Source: Nocardioides carbamazepini
GTDB lineage: Bacteria; Actinomycetota; Actinomycetes; Propionibacteriales; Nocardioidaceae
DNA length: 64,000 nucleotides
Reading direction: 5' to 3'
Assembly: GCF_024614185.1 (NCBI RefSeq)
Contig: NZ_JAHTLF010000025.1
Span: forward strand, 248,001 to 312,000
In this document: positions 43,916 to 52,521 of the stretch, one piece after another
Layout of the letters: every line of letters begins with the position of its first letter
How positions within the stretch are numbered: position 1 is the first letter of the stretch
Notes under the pieces: generated by a model
The model's database searches: none
The model's input: only the letters and a program-made list of their open reading frames with translations
Told to the model about the DNA's origin: nothing
Made by a program: the position numbers and the translations under genes

Positions 43916-45072
43916 CCGCCGCCATCGCCGGACTCGGCATGACCGAGATGGGCAAGATCTACGGCCGCACCGCCACCCAGTTCGCCGTCGAGGCGATCAG
44001 CCGTGCCGCCGAGGACGCCGGCCTGACCCTGGCCGACATCGACGGCCTGTACGTCAACCCGGGCGTCAAGAACGACACCGACCTGCGCCTGCAGTCGACC
44101 CTGCAGATGCGCGACACCCGTCTGCTGGCGACGATCCAGGGCTTCGGCTCCTCGGCCGGCCAGATGGTGCAGTACGCCGCCATGGCGATCGACGCCGGCA
44201 TGGCCGAGGTCGTCGCCTGCGTGTACGCCGACGCGCCGCTGAAGGAGGGCAAGCGCGCCGGCGCGGCGTACCCCGGTCAGGCTCGGGCGATGGAGGGCGT
44301 CGGCTCGCTGCCGTTCGCCGCCGGCCTCAAGGCCGCCCCGGAGCGCTATGCCGTCGCCGCCCGCCGGCACATGGAGAGGTACGGCACCACCAGCGAGCAG
44401 CTCGGCGCGGTCGCGGTCGCGGCCCGGCAGTGGGCGGCGATGAACCCCGCGGCGCAGATGCGCGAGCCGATGACACTCGAGGACCACCAGTCCTCGCGGA
44501 TGATCGCCGACCCGCTGCGCCTGCTGGACTGCTGCCTGGTGAGCAACGGCGCGGTCGCGGTGATCGTGACCAGCGCCGAACGGGCCGCGACCCTGCGGCA
44601 GCCGCCCGTGCACGTGTGGGGCTGGGGACAGGGGCATCCGGGCTACGTGAACCGACGCGACAGCGAGTTCGGTCTCGTCACCGGCGCCGCCCGGTCGGGC
44701 GCGGACGCGCTGAAGATGGCCGGCGTCGGTGTCGACGAGATCGACGTGCGCGAGCTCTACGACTGCTTCACCTACACGACGCTCATCACGTTGGAGGACT
44801 ACGGCTTCTGCGCGAAGGGCGAGGGCGGCGACTTCGTCGCCAGCGGCGCGATCGCCCCCGGCGGGTCGCACCCGACCAACACGGGCGGTGGCGAGCTGTC
44901 GTCGTTCTACATGTGGGGGATGACCCCGCTGTCCGAGGCCGTCATCCAGGCACGTGGCCAGGGCGGCGAGCGGCAGGTGCCGCAGCACGACCTGGTGATG
45001 GTCAGCGGCAACGGCGGCGTCCTCGACTTCCACTCCACACTGGTCCTCAGCCCCCACCCGAAGACGAGGTGA
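43912..45072 (+). CDS. Thiolase-fold lipid-transfer-type protein, probable Ltp2-like aldolase
   Basis: A 386-residue thiolase-superfamily protein. None of the thiolase catalytic residues is in place: the nucleophilic Cys region reads IQGFGSSAGQM, the GHP region reads SSFYMWGM, and the late Cys region reads VSGNGGVLDF. This is the pattern of Ltp2-type enzymes, which perform a retro-aldol cleavage of a hydroxyacyl-CoA using tyrosines; ELYDCFTYTTLITLEDYGFC offers such Tyr residues. The next gene is the DUF35 partner those enzymes need. Function is inferred from residue loss plus context. Confidence 0.75.
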   Translation: MTAAIAGLGMTEMGKIYGRTATQFAVEAISRAAEDAGLTLADIDGLYVNPGVKNDTDLRLQSTLQMRDTRLLATIQGFGSSAGQMVQYAAMAIDAGMAEVVACVYADAPLKEGKRAGAAYPGQARAMEGVGSLPFAAGLKAAPERYAVAARRHMERYGTTSEQLGAVAVAARQWAAMNPAAQMREPMTLEDHQSSRMIADPLRLLDCCLVSNGAVAVIVTSAERAATLRQPPVHVWGWGQGHPGYVNRRDSEFGLVTGAARSGADALKMAGVGVDEIDVRELYDCFTYTTLITLEDYGFCAKGEGGDFVASGAIAPGGSHPTNTGGGELSSFYMWGMTPLSEAVIQARGQGGERQVPQHDLVMVSGNGGVLDFHSTLVLSPHPKTR

Positions 45073-45077
45073 CCGCG

Positions 45078-45476
45078 ATGTCCCTGGCTCCCGTCGTCCG
45101 CGACGACTTCTCCGCCCCCTTCTTCGAGGCCTCGGCCGAGGGCCGGCTCCTGCTGCGCTTCTCGCCGAGCAGCGGCGCGTGGTCGGAGCCGAGCGCGATG
45201 GTGTGCTCGGTCTCCCAGGCCGCCGACCTGGAGTGGCGCGAGGCATCCGGTCGCGGCCACCTGGTCAGCTGGACGATCAAGCCCGGGCGTCCGCGCGACG
45301 ACCAGCCCGCCCAGGACACCGTCATCGGCATCGTCGAGACCGACGAGGGTCCGTGGCTGACCCTGCTGCTGCCCGACGCCGATGTCGCCGCGCTCGCGGT
45401 CGGCGCTGCTGTCGAGGTGCGGTTCGTCCGGCCCGAGGGCAGCGAGCACCTGCCGGTGGGTCGGCTCGGGGGCTGA
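45078..45476 (+). CDS. DUF35 (OB-fold) protein, partner of the Ltp2-like aldolase
   Basis: A 132-residue protein. DUF35 proteins join a rubredoxin-like zinc ribbon to an OB fold and hold the Ltp/thiolase partner. The N-terminal helix (DDFSAPFFEASAEGRLLLRFSP) and the OB part (GRGHLVSWTIKPG, VIGIVETDEGPWLTLLL) are clear, but the CxxC pairs of the zinc ribbon are absent; only one Cys remains. The ATG at 45078 is chosen; a GTG at 45069 overlapping the thiolase stop is possible. Confidence 0.75.
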   Translation: MSLAPVVRDDFSAPFFEASAEGRLLLRFSPSSGAWSEPSAMVCSVSQAADLEWREASGRGHLVSWTIKPGRPRDDQPAQDTVIGIVETDEGPWLTLLLPDADVAALAVGAAVEVRFVRPEGSEHLPVGRLGG

Positions 45477-45485
45477 GGCTCGCCG

Positions 45486-45559
45486 GCTGTAACTATCTGT
45501 TGTTGCCTCCACCACACCGGTCTACCGGTACGCCAGTGGCAGTAGCAGTTAGTTACAGC
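45486..45559. repeat. 74-bp palindromic repeat, copy 3
   Basis: Begins GCTGTAACTATCTGT and ends TAGTTACAGC; same 74-bp length as the other two copies, with the core ACCGGTACGCCAG shared with copy 2. It lies between convergent genes (DUF35 and the zinc alcohol dehydrogenase). Confidence 0.88.
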
Positions 45560-45574
45560 GGCGTGCCCGGGCCG

Positions 45575-46651
45575 TCAGAAGGTGACGACGGTCCGAGCGG
45601 CGGTGGCGCCGTCGATCCCGTCGAGCGCGGCCGCGAGTCCGTCGATCGAGACGGTGGCGCCCTGCAGCGCATCGAGGTCGAGCCGGCCGGAGAGGTACAT
45701 CCGCGCGTAGAGCGGTACGTCGACCCGCAGCCGGGTGCCGCCGAGCCGTGAGCCCTGCAGCCGCTTCTCGGCGAGCAGGTCCGACGCCGGGATGGAGACG
45801 GCGTCCCCCGGCCGGGCGAGGCCGACCACAGTGGCCGTGCCGCGGGTGCGCAGCATGGCGAAGGCCTGGGCGATGGTCGCGGGGAGACCGACCATCTCCA
45901 GCGCGTGGTCGACACCACCGGTGAGGTCGAGGACGGCGGCGACCGGGTCGGTCGTGGCGGCGTCGACGACGTCCGTGGCGCCCATCCGGAGGGCGAGGTC
46001 GAGCTTCTCGGGCATGCGGTCGACGGCGACGACCCGGGACGCGCCGGCGAGCACGGCGCCCTGCACCGCGCTGAGCCCGACGCCGCCGCAGCCGATGACG
46101 GCGACGGTGTCGCCGACCCGGACGGCGGCGCTGTGCCGCACGGCGCCCAGGCCCGTGATCACGGCGCACCCGAGGAGGGCGGCCTTGTCGAGGGGCATGT
46201 CCACGGGGATCTTCGCGACGCTGGACGCCTGGACGAGCATCTCCTCGGCGAAGCTGCCGATCCCGACGAACTGGGTGACGGCCCGGCCGTCCAGGGTGAG
46301 CCGTGGCGATCCGTCGGCGCGGGTCCGCCTCAGGTCGGTGCAGTGCTGGGGATGTCCCTGGCTGCACCAGGGGCAGGTGCCGCACGACCCGGCCGGCGCC
46401 ACGACGACGTGGTCGCCGGGTGCGATCCCGGAGACGTCGCGGCCGACCTCGACGACGACGCCGGCCGCCTCGTGCCCGAGCACGGTGGGCAGGCCGAGCG
46501 CCGGGTTGCCGCCGGTCTGGCCGTGGCGGTCGGAGTGGCAGATGCCCGTCGCGGCCGTGCGGATGCGCACCTCCGCGGCGAGGGGCGCCTCGACGTGCAC
46601 GTCCTCGAGCACCACCTGCTGATCGAACCCGTGCAGCACCGCAGCCTTCAC
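45575..46651 (-). CDS. Zinc-dependent alcohol dehydrogenase (MDR)
   Basis: A 358-residue enzyme. Catalytic zinc ligands: Cys in GICHSDRHG, His-Glu in LGHEAAG, and Cys in LLGCAV. Structural zinc: four Cys in SCGTCPWCSQGHPQHC. NAD loop GCGGVGLSAVQGA. The GTG start at 46651 has GAGGA upstream. It is divergent from the crotonase at 46754 with a shared regulon element, so it probably oxidises a pathway alcohol such as a P450 product. Confidence 0.9.
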   Translation of the reverse strand: MKAAVLHGFDQQVVLEDVHVEAPLAAEVRIRTAATGICHSDRHGQTGGNPALGLPTVLGHEAAGVVVEVGRDVSGIAPGDHVVVAPAGSCGTCPWCSQGHPQHCTDLRRTRADGSPRLTLDGRAVTQFVGIGSFAEEMLVQASSVAKIPVDMPLDKAALLGCAVITGLGAVRHSAAVRVGDTVAVIGCGGVGLSAVQGAVLAGASRVVAVDRMPEKLDLALRMGATDVVDAATTDPVAAVLDLTGGVDHALEMVGLPATIAQAFAMLRTRGTATVVGLARPGDAVSIPASDLLAEKRLQGSRLGGTRLRVDVPLYARMYLSGRLDLDALQGATVSIDGLAAALDGIDGATAARTVVTF

Positions 46652-46692
46652 GCCGAGCGTCCTCTCTCTTGCCTCTGTGATGGACGTTACCG

Positions 46693-46711
46693 TAGATTGC
46701 TGATCATCAAA
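46693..46711 (-). promoter_or_regulatory. 19-bp AT-rich regulon element, ADH/crotonase divergent promoter (site F)
   Basis: Minus strand TTTGATGATCAGCAATCTA, 15/19 identical to site D. It lies in the 102-bp divergent gap. Confidence 0.7.
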
Positions 46712-46753
46712 ACCATGGATTGACCCGGATCGACTCCGAGGGAGGACAGACGC

Positions 46754-47563
46754 GTGGCCGCGATCGACGTCGAGACCAGAGGACCCCACGGCAACGTCCG
46801 GTGGATCACCATCAACCGTCCCGACCGGCTCAATGCCTACGACCTCGACATGGCGCGGACGATGATCGCGGCCTTCGAGGACGCCGCGGCGTACGACGCC
46901 GTCGTGCTCACCGGCGCCGGCGGAGCCTTCTGCGCCGGGGGTGCCCTCGACCAGCTCGGGGAGCCCGATCCCGAGCAGCTGCGCTCGCTCTTCACCGGCT
47001 CGCTGCGGCTGGTCGACGCCATCCGGTCCTGCCCGCGCCCGGTGATCGCCGCGGTGGACGGAGCCGCGGCCGGCGGCGGCAACGAGCTCGTCGTCGCCTG
47101 CGACTTCGCGATCGCCACCGAGCGCTCGACGTTCGGCCAGACCGGGCCCCGCGTCGGCTCGGCGCCGGTGCTCGGCGCCACGAACCTGATGGCGGTGCAG
47201 ATCGGCGAGAAGCGCGCCAAGGAGATGGCGATGCTCTGCCGTCGCTACTCCGCCCAGCAGGCGCTGACGATGGGCCTGATCAACGAGGTCGTGCCCGACG
47301 GCGCCCTGGCCGAGGCCGTGGATCGGTGGCTCGGTGAGATCGAGCGGCTGAGCCCGCGCTATCTCGAGATCGCCAAGATCAGCTCCAACCAGTGGTGGAA
47401 CGCCTCCAAGGACAACATGAGCGCCGGGCTCGGCATGCTCATCCAGGCCATCGGCAGCGAGGACATGCTCGAGGGCGCCAACGCCTTCCTCGAGAAGCGC
47501 AAGCCCGACTTCCGCGCCGCGCGGCGCGCCCAGCAGAAGCCGACCGAGAAGGACGACCAGTGA
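46754..47563 (+). CDS. Crotonase-family hydrolase, MenB/BadI-like
   Basis: A 269-residue crotonase-fold enzyme. Its active-site side resembles MenB and the ring-cleaving hydrolase BadI rather than plain hydratases: FGQTGPRVGSAPVLG followed by EKRAKEMAMLCRRYSAQQA. BadI-type enzymes hydrolyse cyclic beta-keto-acyl-CoAs, opening alicyclic rings; EchA20 does a related step in cholesterol breakdown. If correct, the substrate contains an alicyclic ring. GAGGGAGGA precedes the GTG. First gene of a run with the CoA ligase, CitE-like lyase and ADH. Confidence 0.78.
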   Translation: MAAIDVETRGPHGNVRWITINRPDRLNAYDLDMARTMIAAFEDAAAYDAVVLTGAGGAFCAGGALDQLGEPDPEQLRSLFTGSLRLVDAIRSCPRPVIAAVDGAAAGGGNELVVACDFAIATERSTFGQTGPRVGSAPVLGATNLMAVQIGEKRAKEMAMLCRRYSAQQALTMGLINEVVPDGALAEAVDRWLGEIERLSPRYLEIAKISSNQWWNASKDNMSAGLGMLIQAIGSEDMLEGANAFLEKRKPDFRAARRAQQKPTEKDDQ

Positions 47564-49227
47564 GCATCCGGCACTACCGCGACCTCCAGCCCACCTTCGC
47601 CGACCGCGCCCAGTGGGCGCTGCCGACCGTGCTGCGTCATCACGCCGCGGAGCGCCCCGACGCGGTCTGGCTCGACTGTCCCGAGGAGGGGCGCACCTGG
47701 ACCTTCGCCGAGACCCTCGCGGCCGCCGAGCGCGTGGGCCGGAGCCTCCTCGCCGCGGGCGCCGAGCCGGGCGACCGGGTGGTCCTGGTCGCGCAGAACT
47801 CCTCACAGTTCGTCCGGACCTGGGTCGGCACCGCCGTGGCCGGGTTGGTCGAGGTGCCGGTCAACACCGCCTACGAGCACGACTTCCTCGCCCACCAGGT
47901 GAGCACCGTCGAGGCCACGCTCGCCGTCGTCGACGACGTCTACGCCGCCCGCTTCGTCGCGATCGCCGAGGCGGCCAAGTCCATCCGCAAGTTCTGGGTC
48001 ATCGACACCGGCACCCGCGACGAGGCGCTCGAGACCCTGCGCGCGGCCGGCTGGGACGCCGCGCCGTTCGAGGAGCTCGACGAGGACGCCGGCGCGCCCG
48101 GCGTCGTCGACGGCGCGATCGCGCTGCCCGACGTACGCCCACAGGACCTGGCGTCGGTGCTCTTCACCTCCGGCACCACGGGCCCGAGCAAGGGCGTGGC
48201 GATGCCGCACGCGCAGATGTACTTCTTCGCCGACGAGTGCGTGTCGCTGGTCCGGCTCACGCCGGCGGACGCCTGGATGTCGGTGACGCCGCTCTTCCAC
48301 GGCAACGCCCAGTTCATGGCGGCCTACCCGACGTTGGTCGCGGGCGCCCGGTTCGTGACGCGCAGCAGGTTCTCCGCGAGCCGCTGGGTCGACCAGCTGC
48401 GCGAGAGCCGCGTGACGGTCACCAACTTCATCGGCGTGATGATGGACTTCATCTGGAAGCAGGACCGGCGCGAGGACGACGCCGACAACCCGCTGCGCGT
48501 GGTGTTCGCCGCGCCGACCGCCGCCACGCTGGTGGGCCCGATGAGGGAGCGCTACGGCATCGAGGCCTTCGTCGAGGTCTTCGGCCTGACGGAGACCTCC
48601 GCGCCGATCATCTCGCCGTACGGCGAGGACCGCCCCGCCGGGGCCGCCGGTCTCGCGGCGGACGAGTGGTTCGACGTCCGGCTGGTGGACCCGGACACCG
48701 ACGAGGAGGTCGCCATCGGGGAGATCGGCGAGCTGGTCGTGCGGCCGAAGGTGCCGTTCATCTGCTCGATGGGCTACTTCAACATGCCGGACAAGACCGT
48801 CGAGGCGTGGCGCAACCTGTGGTTCCACACGGGGGACGCGCTGCGCCGAGACGAGAACGGCTGGTTCTACTTCGTGGACCGGTTCAAGGACGCCCTGCGC
48901 CGCAGGGGCGAGAACATCAGCTCCTACGAGATCGAGACGTCGATCCTCGCGCATCCCGCGGTCGTCGAATGCGCGGTGATCGCGGTGCCGGCCTCCAGCG
49001 AGGCCGGGGAGGACGAGGTGATGGCCTACGTCATCACCGGCGGCGACGCGTCGCCGCCCACCGCCGAGGAGCTGTGGGCCCACTGCGACGTCCGGATCCC
49101 GTCCTTCGCCGTGCCCCGCTTCCTCCGCTTCGTCGACGAGCTGCCGAAGACGCCCTCGCAGCGGGTCCAGAAGGCGAAGCTGCGCGCCCTCGGGGTCACC
49201 CCGGACACCCACGACCGGGAGGGCTGA
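47560..49227 (+). CDS. Acyl-CoA synthetase, AMP-forming (class I adenylate-forming)
   Basis: A 555-residue ligase closest in motifs to crotonobetaine/carnitine-CoA ligases: LFTSGTTGPSKGV P-loop, GLTETSAPIIS, WFHTGDALRRDENGWFYFVDRFKDALRRRGENISSYEIE, and the catalytic Lys near the C-terminus in TPSQRVQK. Activates a carboxylic acid with ATP and CoA. GTGA overlap with the crotonase. Confidence 0.9.
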   Translation: MSIRHYRDLQPTFADRAQWALPTVLRHHAAERPDAVWLDCPEEGRTWTFAETLAAAERVGRSLLAAGAEPGDRVVLVAQNSSQFVRTWVGTAVAGLVEVPVNTAYEHDFLAHQVSTVEATLAVVDDVYAARFVAIAEAAKSIRKFWVIDTGTRDEALETLRAAGWDAAPFEELDEDAGAPGVVDGAIALPDVRPQDLASVLFTSGTTGPSKGVAMPHAQMYFFADECVSLVRLTPADAWMSVTPLFHGNAQFMAAYPTLVAGARFVTRSRFSASRWVDQLRESRVTVTNFIGVMMDFIWKQDRREDDADNPLRVVFAAPTAATLVGPMRERYGIEAFVEVFGLTETSAPIISPYGEDRPAGAAGLAADEWFDVRLVDPDTDEEVAIGEIGELVVRPKVPFICSMGYFNMPDKTVEAWRNLWFHTGDALRRDENGWFYFVDRFKDALRRRGENISSYEIETSILAHPAVVECAVIAVPASSEAGEDEVMAYVITGGDASPPTAEELWAHCDVRIPSFAVPRFLRFVDELPKTPSQRVQKAKLRALGVTPDTHDREG

Positions 49228-49230
49228 GCC

Positions 49231-50124
49231 GTGCACCCCTACCGAACCGTCCTCTTCGTCCCCGCGCACAAGCCGGAGTGGGCTGCGAAGGCACTGGCCT
49301 CGGGCGCGGACTGCGTGGTCCTCGACCTCGAGGACTCGGTGCCCCACGACCTCAAGCACGAGGCCCGCGCGACCGTGCGCGAGACCCTGCCGAAGCTGCG
49401 CGCCGAGCGGCCGGAGGTCGGCCTGTTCGTGCGGCCCAACGCCCTCGCCACCCGGCTCGCCGGCGCCGACCTGGAGGCCGTCGTGTGTCCGGAGCTCGAC
49501 GGGATCTTCGCCCCGAAGATCAAGGACGCGACCGACGTGCTGCGCTGGGAGACGCTCATCGACTGGTTCGAGGCGCGCAACGGCGCCGAGGGCCTCGAGA
49601 TGATCGTGCCGGTCGAGATGGTCGACGCGATCACCAACTGCTTCGAGATCGCCGCGGCCTCGCCACGGGTCGGCGCGATGATCGGACCGACCTCCGAGCA
49701 CGCCGACATCGCCCGCGCCGTCGGCTTCCGCCAGTCCCCCGAGGGCTCGGAGACGTTGTACCTGCGCAGCCGGATCCTGCTCGCCTGCCGACAGTACGGT
49801 CTGCACCCCCTGACCGCCCTGTGGGAGGACCTCGCCGACCTCGACGGCCTGCACCGCTTCGCCGACTACGGCTTCCAGCTGGGCTTCCGCGGGATGATCG
49901 CGATCCACCCCAGCCACGTGCCGGTGATCAACGAGGTGTTCACGCCCTCGGACGAGGAGGTCGCCTACTACGAGGACCTCGTCGCCACCGTCGACGCGGC
50001 GGTCGCGCGGGGCGAGGGTGCGATCCGCTTCCGCGGCCAGCATGTGGACCTCGCGCACGCCGACAAGGCCCGTGACTGGCTCGAGCACGCCCGGCTGGTG
50101 CGCGGGGGGACGCCTGCCCGATGA
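49231..50124 (+). CDS. HpcH/HpaI aldolase / CitE-like lyase
   Basis: A 297-residue TIM-barrel lyase of the CitE type, which cleaves or forms C-C bonds in malyl-, methylmalyl- or citryl-CoA-like compounds with a divalent metal. VVLDLEDSVP (metal Asp/Glu side), a metal Glu in VPVEMVD, TSEHADIARAVG, and IHPSHVPVINEVFTPS are visible. With the MaoC gene at 53.7 kb it could handle a methylmalyl-CoA-type intermediate. ATGA overlap with the next gene. Confidence 0.82.
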   Translation: MHPYRTVLFVPAHKPEWAAKALASGADCVVLDLEDSVPHDLKHEARATVRETLPKLRAERPEVGLFVRPNALATRLAGADLEAVVCPELDGIFAPKIKDATDVLRWETLIDWFEARNGAEGLEMIVPVEMVDAITNCFEIAAASPRVGAMIGPTSEHADIARAVGFRQSPEGSETLYLRSRILLACRQYGLHPLTALWEDLADLDGLHRFADYGFQLGFRGMIAIHPSHVPVINEVFTPSDEEVAYYEDLVATVDAAVARGEGAIRFRGQHVDLAHADKARDWLEHARLVRGGTPAR

Positions 50125-51176
50125 GGGCGTTCGTCCTGGACCGGGACGGCTGGCGGCTCACGGACGTACCTGACCCCCGCCCCGCGCCGGGGCAGGTCGT
50201 GGTCCGTACGACGGCCGCCGGGCTGTGCCACTCCGACCTGACCCTGGCGAGCAGGTCGGCCGACGAGCAGCGATTCGCCCTGCCCGTCGTGCTCGGCCAC
50301 GAGCTCGCGGGCACGGTGGTCGCCCTCGGCGCCGGCGTGACTGACGGCGGGGACATCGCGATCGGCAGTGCCGTGGTGGGCTACGGTCCCCGCGGCTGCG
50401 GTCGCTGCGCCGCCTGCGCGACGGGCGCGGAGAACTACTGCCGTGCGCCCGGCTCGCGGCTGCCGCCGGGACTCGGGGCGGACGGAGCCCTGGCCGAGCT
50501 CGTCGCCGTCGACCTGGACCATCTCCTCCTCGCGACGGGCGTCCCGCCCGCGCAGGGCGCGGCGCTGACCGATGCCGGCCTGACCGCCCTGCACGCCCTC
50601 GGCCGTGCCCTCGCCGCGGTCGGCCTGCCGCCCGACGAGGTCACCGTCGTGGTCCTGGGGATCGGCGGGCTGGGCCATGTCGCGGTCCAGCTCGCCCGAC
50701 GCGCCGGCGCGTCCGTGATCGCGGTCGACCGGCTGCCCGCCAAGCGCCGACTGGCCGAGCGGCTCGGGGCGGACCACGCGCTGCCGGCCGACGCGGACCT
50801 CCCCGGCGCCGTGCGCGAGCTCACCTCCGGACGCGGTGCCGACGTGGTGCTCGACCTGGTCGGCTCCGGGCCGAGCCTGGCCCAGGCGGCGGACCTGGTC
50901 GGCGTGAACGGCGTGATCTCCGTCGTCGGTGTGGGCAGTGGCCGTCTCGAGGTCGGCATGCACGCGCTGCCGCTCGGCGTCCGCACCGACCTGCCGTACT
51001 GGGGCACGCGGCCCGAGCTGGCCCGGCTGCTGGAGCTGGCGGCCGCCGGGGAGGTCCGCGTCGAGGTCGAGGAGGTCGCGCTGGACGAGGTCGAGGCGGC
51101 CTATACGCGCCTCGCCGCCGGCGCGGTGCTGGGACGAGCGGTCGCGGTCCCGGCGCCGGAGCTGCTTGACCGGTGA
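50121..51176 (+). CDS. Zinc-dependent alcohol dehydrogenase (MDR)
   Basis: A 351-residue enzyme with catalytic ligands in AGLCHSDLT and LGHELAG, structural-zinc Cys in GCGRCAACATGAENYC, and the NAD loop GIGGLGHVAVQ. Co-transcribed with the CitE-like lyase. The substrate is unknown; it is distinct from the 45.6-kb ADH. Confidence 0.88.
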   Translation: MRAFVLDRDGWRLTDVPDPRPAPGQVVVRTTAAGLCHSDLTLASRSADEQRFALPVVLGHELAGTVVALGAGVTDGGDIAIGSAVVGYGPRGCGRCAACATGAENYCRAPGSRLPPGLGADGALAELVAVDLDHLLLATGVPPAQGAALTDAGLTALHALGRALAAVGLPPDEVTVVVLGIGGLGHVAVQLARRAGASVIAVDRLPAKRRLAERLGADHALPADADLPGAVRELTSGRGADVVLDLVGSGPSLAQAADLVGVNGVISVVGVGSGRLEVGMHALPLGVRTDLPYWGTRPELARLLELAAAGEVRVEVEEVALDEVEAAYTRLAAGAVLGRAVAVPAPELLDR

Positions 51177-51199
51177 CCGAAATCACTGATAAGGATTAT

Positions 51200-51218
51200 A
51201 TCGATCATCATCGCTAGG
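51200..51218 (+). promoter_or_regulatory. 19-bp AT-rich regulon element, second dctP promoter (site G)
   Basis: Reads ATCGATCATCATCGCTAGG, 14/19 identical to site A. It ends 13 bases before the dctP ATG, overlapping the Shine-Dalgarno region; another AT-rich stretch (CTGATAAGGATTATA) precedes it. Confidence 0.6.
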
Positions 51219-51231
51219 GAAGGTGCTGCCC

Positions 51232-52521
51232 ATGTCCACAGGTCTGACGAGAGGACGGCGCCGCGGCGCCGTCCTCACCGCTCTCACGACGGCGATGCTC
51301 GCCCTGGCGGCCTGCTCGGGATCGTCGGCGACCGAGGAGACCAACGCGGGCGGTGAGAGCATCGAGTACGGCGCCGACCGGGCGGCGTACGCGGAGGCGC
51401 TCGCCGACATGGAGCCGGTGACCCTGGCCATGCAGTCCACCGGTCCCAAGGGCTCGGCGACCGGACGGCGCTTCGAGGACTACGCCGCCGTCGTCGAGGA
51501 GTGGTCGGACGGCAAGATCTCCTTCGACCTCACCTACGCCAACGGCATGGCACCGCCCGACGAAGTGCACCTCGCCCTCGCGGACGGCCGGCTCGACGTC
51601 GGCTCGGTCATGCCCGCCCTCATCCCGGACGAGCTGCCGGCCGCCAACGCGCTCGGCGACCTCAGCCACCTGGGTCGACAGACTCCCGTGGACTGGATGC
51701 TCCAGTGGCACGGGATCATGCTCGACATCGCCGCTGCTGCCGACGACGTCGACCGCGAGTACGAGGCGCATGGCATGAAGCTGTTGCTGCCCGCCTTCGG
51801 ATCGGGCGCCTACATGCCCTACTGCACCGATCCCGGCGCCTCCGCCGATGCGCTCGACGGTCGCGGCATCGCGAGCCAGAGCAAGGTGCAGAACCGGGAG
51901 GCCGAGGCGCTGGGCCTCGCGCCGACCTCGATCAGCTACGCCGAGATGTTCGAGGGCCTGCAGCGCGGTGTCATCGACTGTGCCTTCAGCACGGTCACGG
52001 GTGCCGCGCTGGGCGGGTTCATCCCGGCGGCGCCGCATGTGGCCTACGCCGAGGACGAGGGGTTCAACTCGCCGGCCGGCACGATCGCGATCAGCCTGGC
52101 CCGCTGGAACGAGCTGCCGCTGGCGGCCCAGCAGCTCATGTTCGACCGGCTCGACGTGCTCCTGCAGGCCAACTTCGAGGGTGCCTGGGAGAACACCGCC
52201 GCGGCCGTCCAGGCGGTCCTCGACGCCGGCGGCGAGCTGGCTGCCTTCGACGACGATGCCGTGGCCCGGCTGGCCGCCGTCCACTCCACCGTGGAGGAGG
52301 AGGTCGCCGGCAGCGACGCGGTCAGCGACGGCCGGGCACTGGTCGACGTCGCCACGCAGGCCGAGGAGGAGTGGGCGAACCGGATCGACGAGCTCGGCAT
52401 CGACGGCGTCGGCACGTCCTACGAGGACTTCCCCGCGTGGTACGCGCGGGGAGTGCCGGACCTGCAGCCGTACTTCGACGCCCTGTGGGACGGCGCCATG
52501 GGCGAGCGGCGTCCGTCGTGA
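51232..52521 (+). CDS. TRAP solute-binding lipoprotein (DctP family), orphan paralogue
   Basis: A 429-residue binding protein with lipobox LALAAC (Cys about residue 28) and the same internal blocks as the DctP at 35.5 kb (EEWSDGKISFDLTYANG, LADGRLDVGSVMP, GLQRGVIDCAFST). No DctQ or DctM follows; the next gene is an acyl-CoA dehydrogenase with a GTGA overlap. It probably docks on the DctQM at 36.8-38.9 kb, bringing in a second ligand. GGGAAGG lies 8 bases before the ATG at 51232. Confidence 0.88.
   Translation: MSTGLTRGRRRGAVLTALTTAMLALAACSGSSATEETNAGGESIEYGADRAAYAEALADMEPVTLAMQSTGPKGSATGRRFEDYAAVVEEWSDGKISFDLTYANGMAPPDEVHLALADGRLDVGSVMPALIPDELPAANALGDLSHLGRQTPVDWMLQWHGIMLDIAAAADDVDREYEAHGMKLLLPAFGSGAYMPYCTDPGASADALDGRGIASQSKVQNREAEALGLAPTSISYAEMFEGLQRGVIDCAFSTVTGAALGGFIPAAPHVAYAEDEGFNSPAGTIAISLARWNELPLAAQQLMFDRLDVLLQANFEGAWENTAAAVQAVLDAGGELAAFDDDAVARLAAVHSTVEEEVAGSDAVSDGRALVDVATQAEEEWANRIDELGIDGVGTSYEDFPAWYARGVPDLQPYFDALWDGAMGERRPS

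Noticed and set aside
43912..45072. Annotation as a working thiolase
   Set aside because: The nucleophilic Cys, the GHP His and the late Cys are all absent, so thiolase activity is unlikely.
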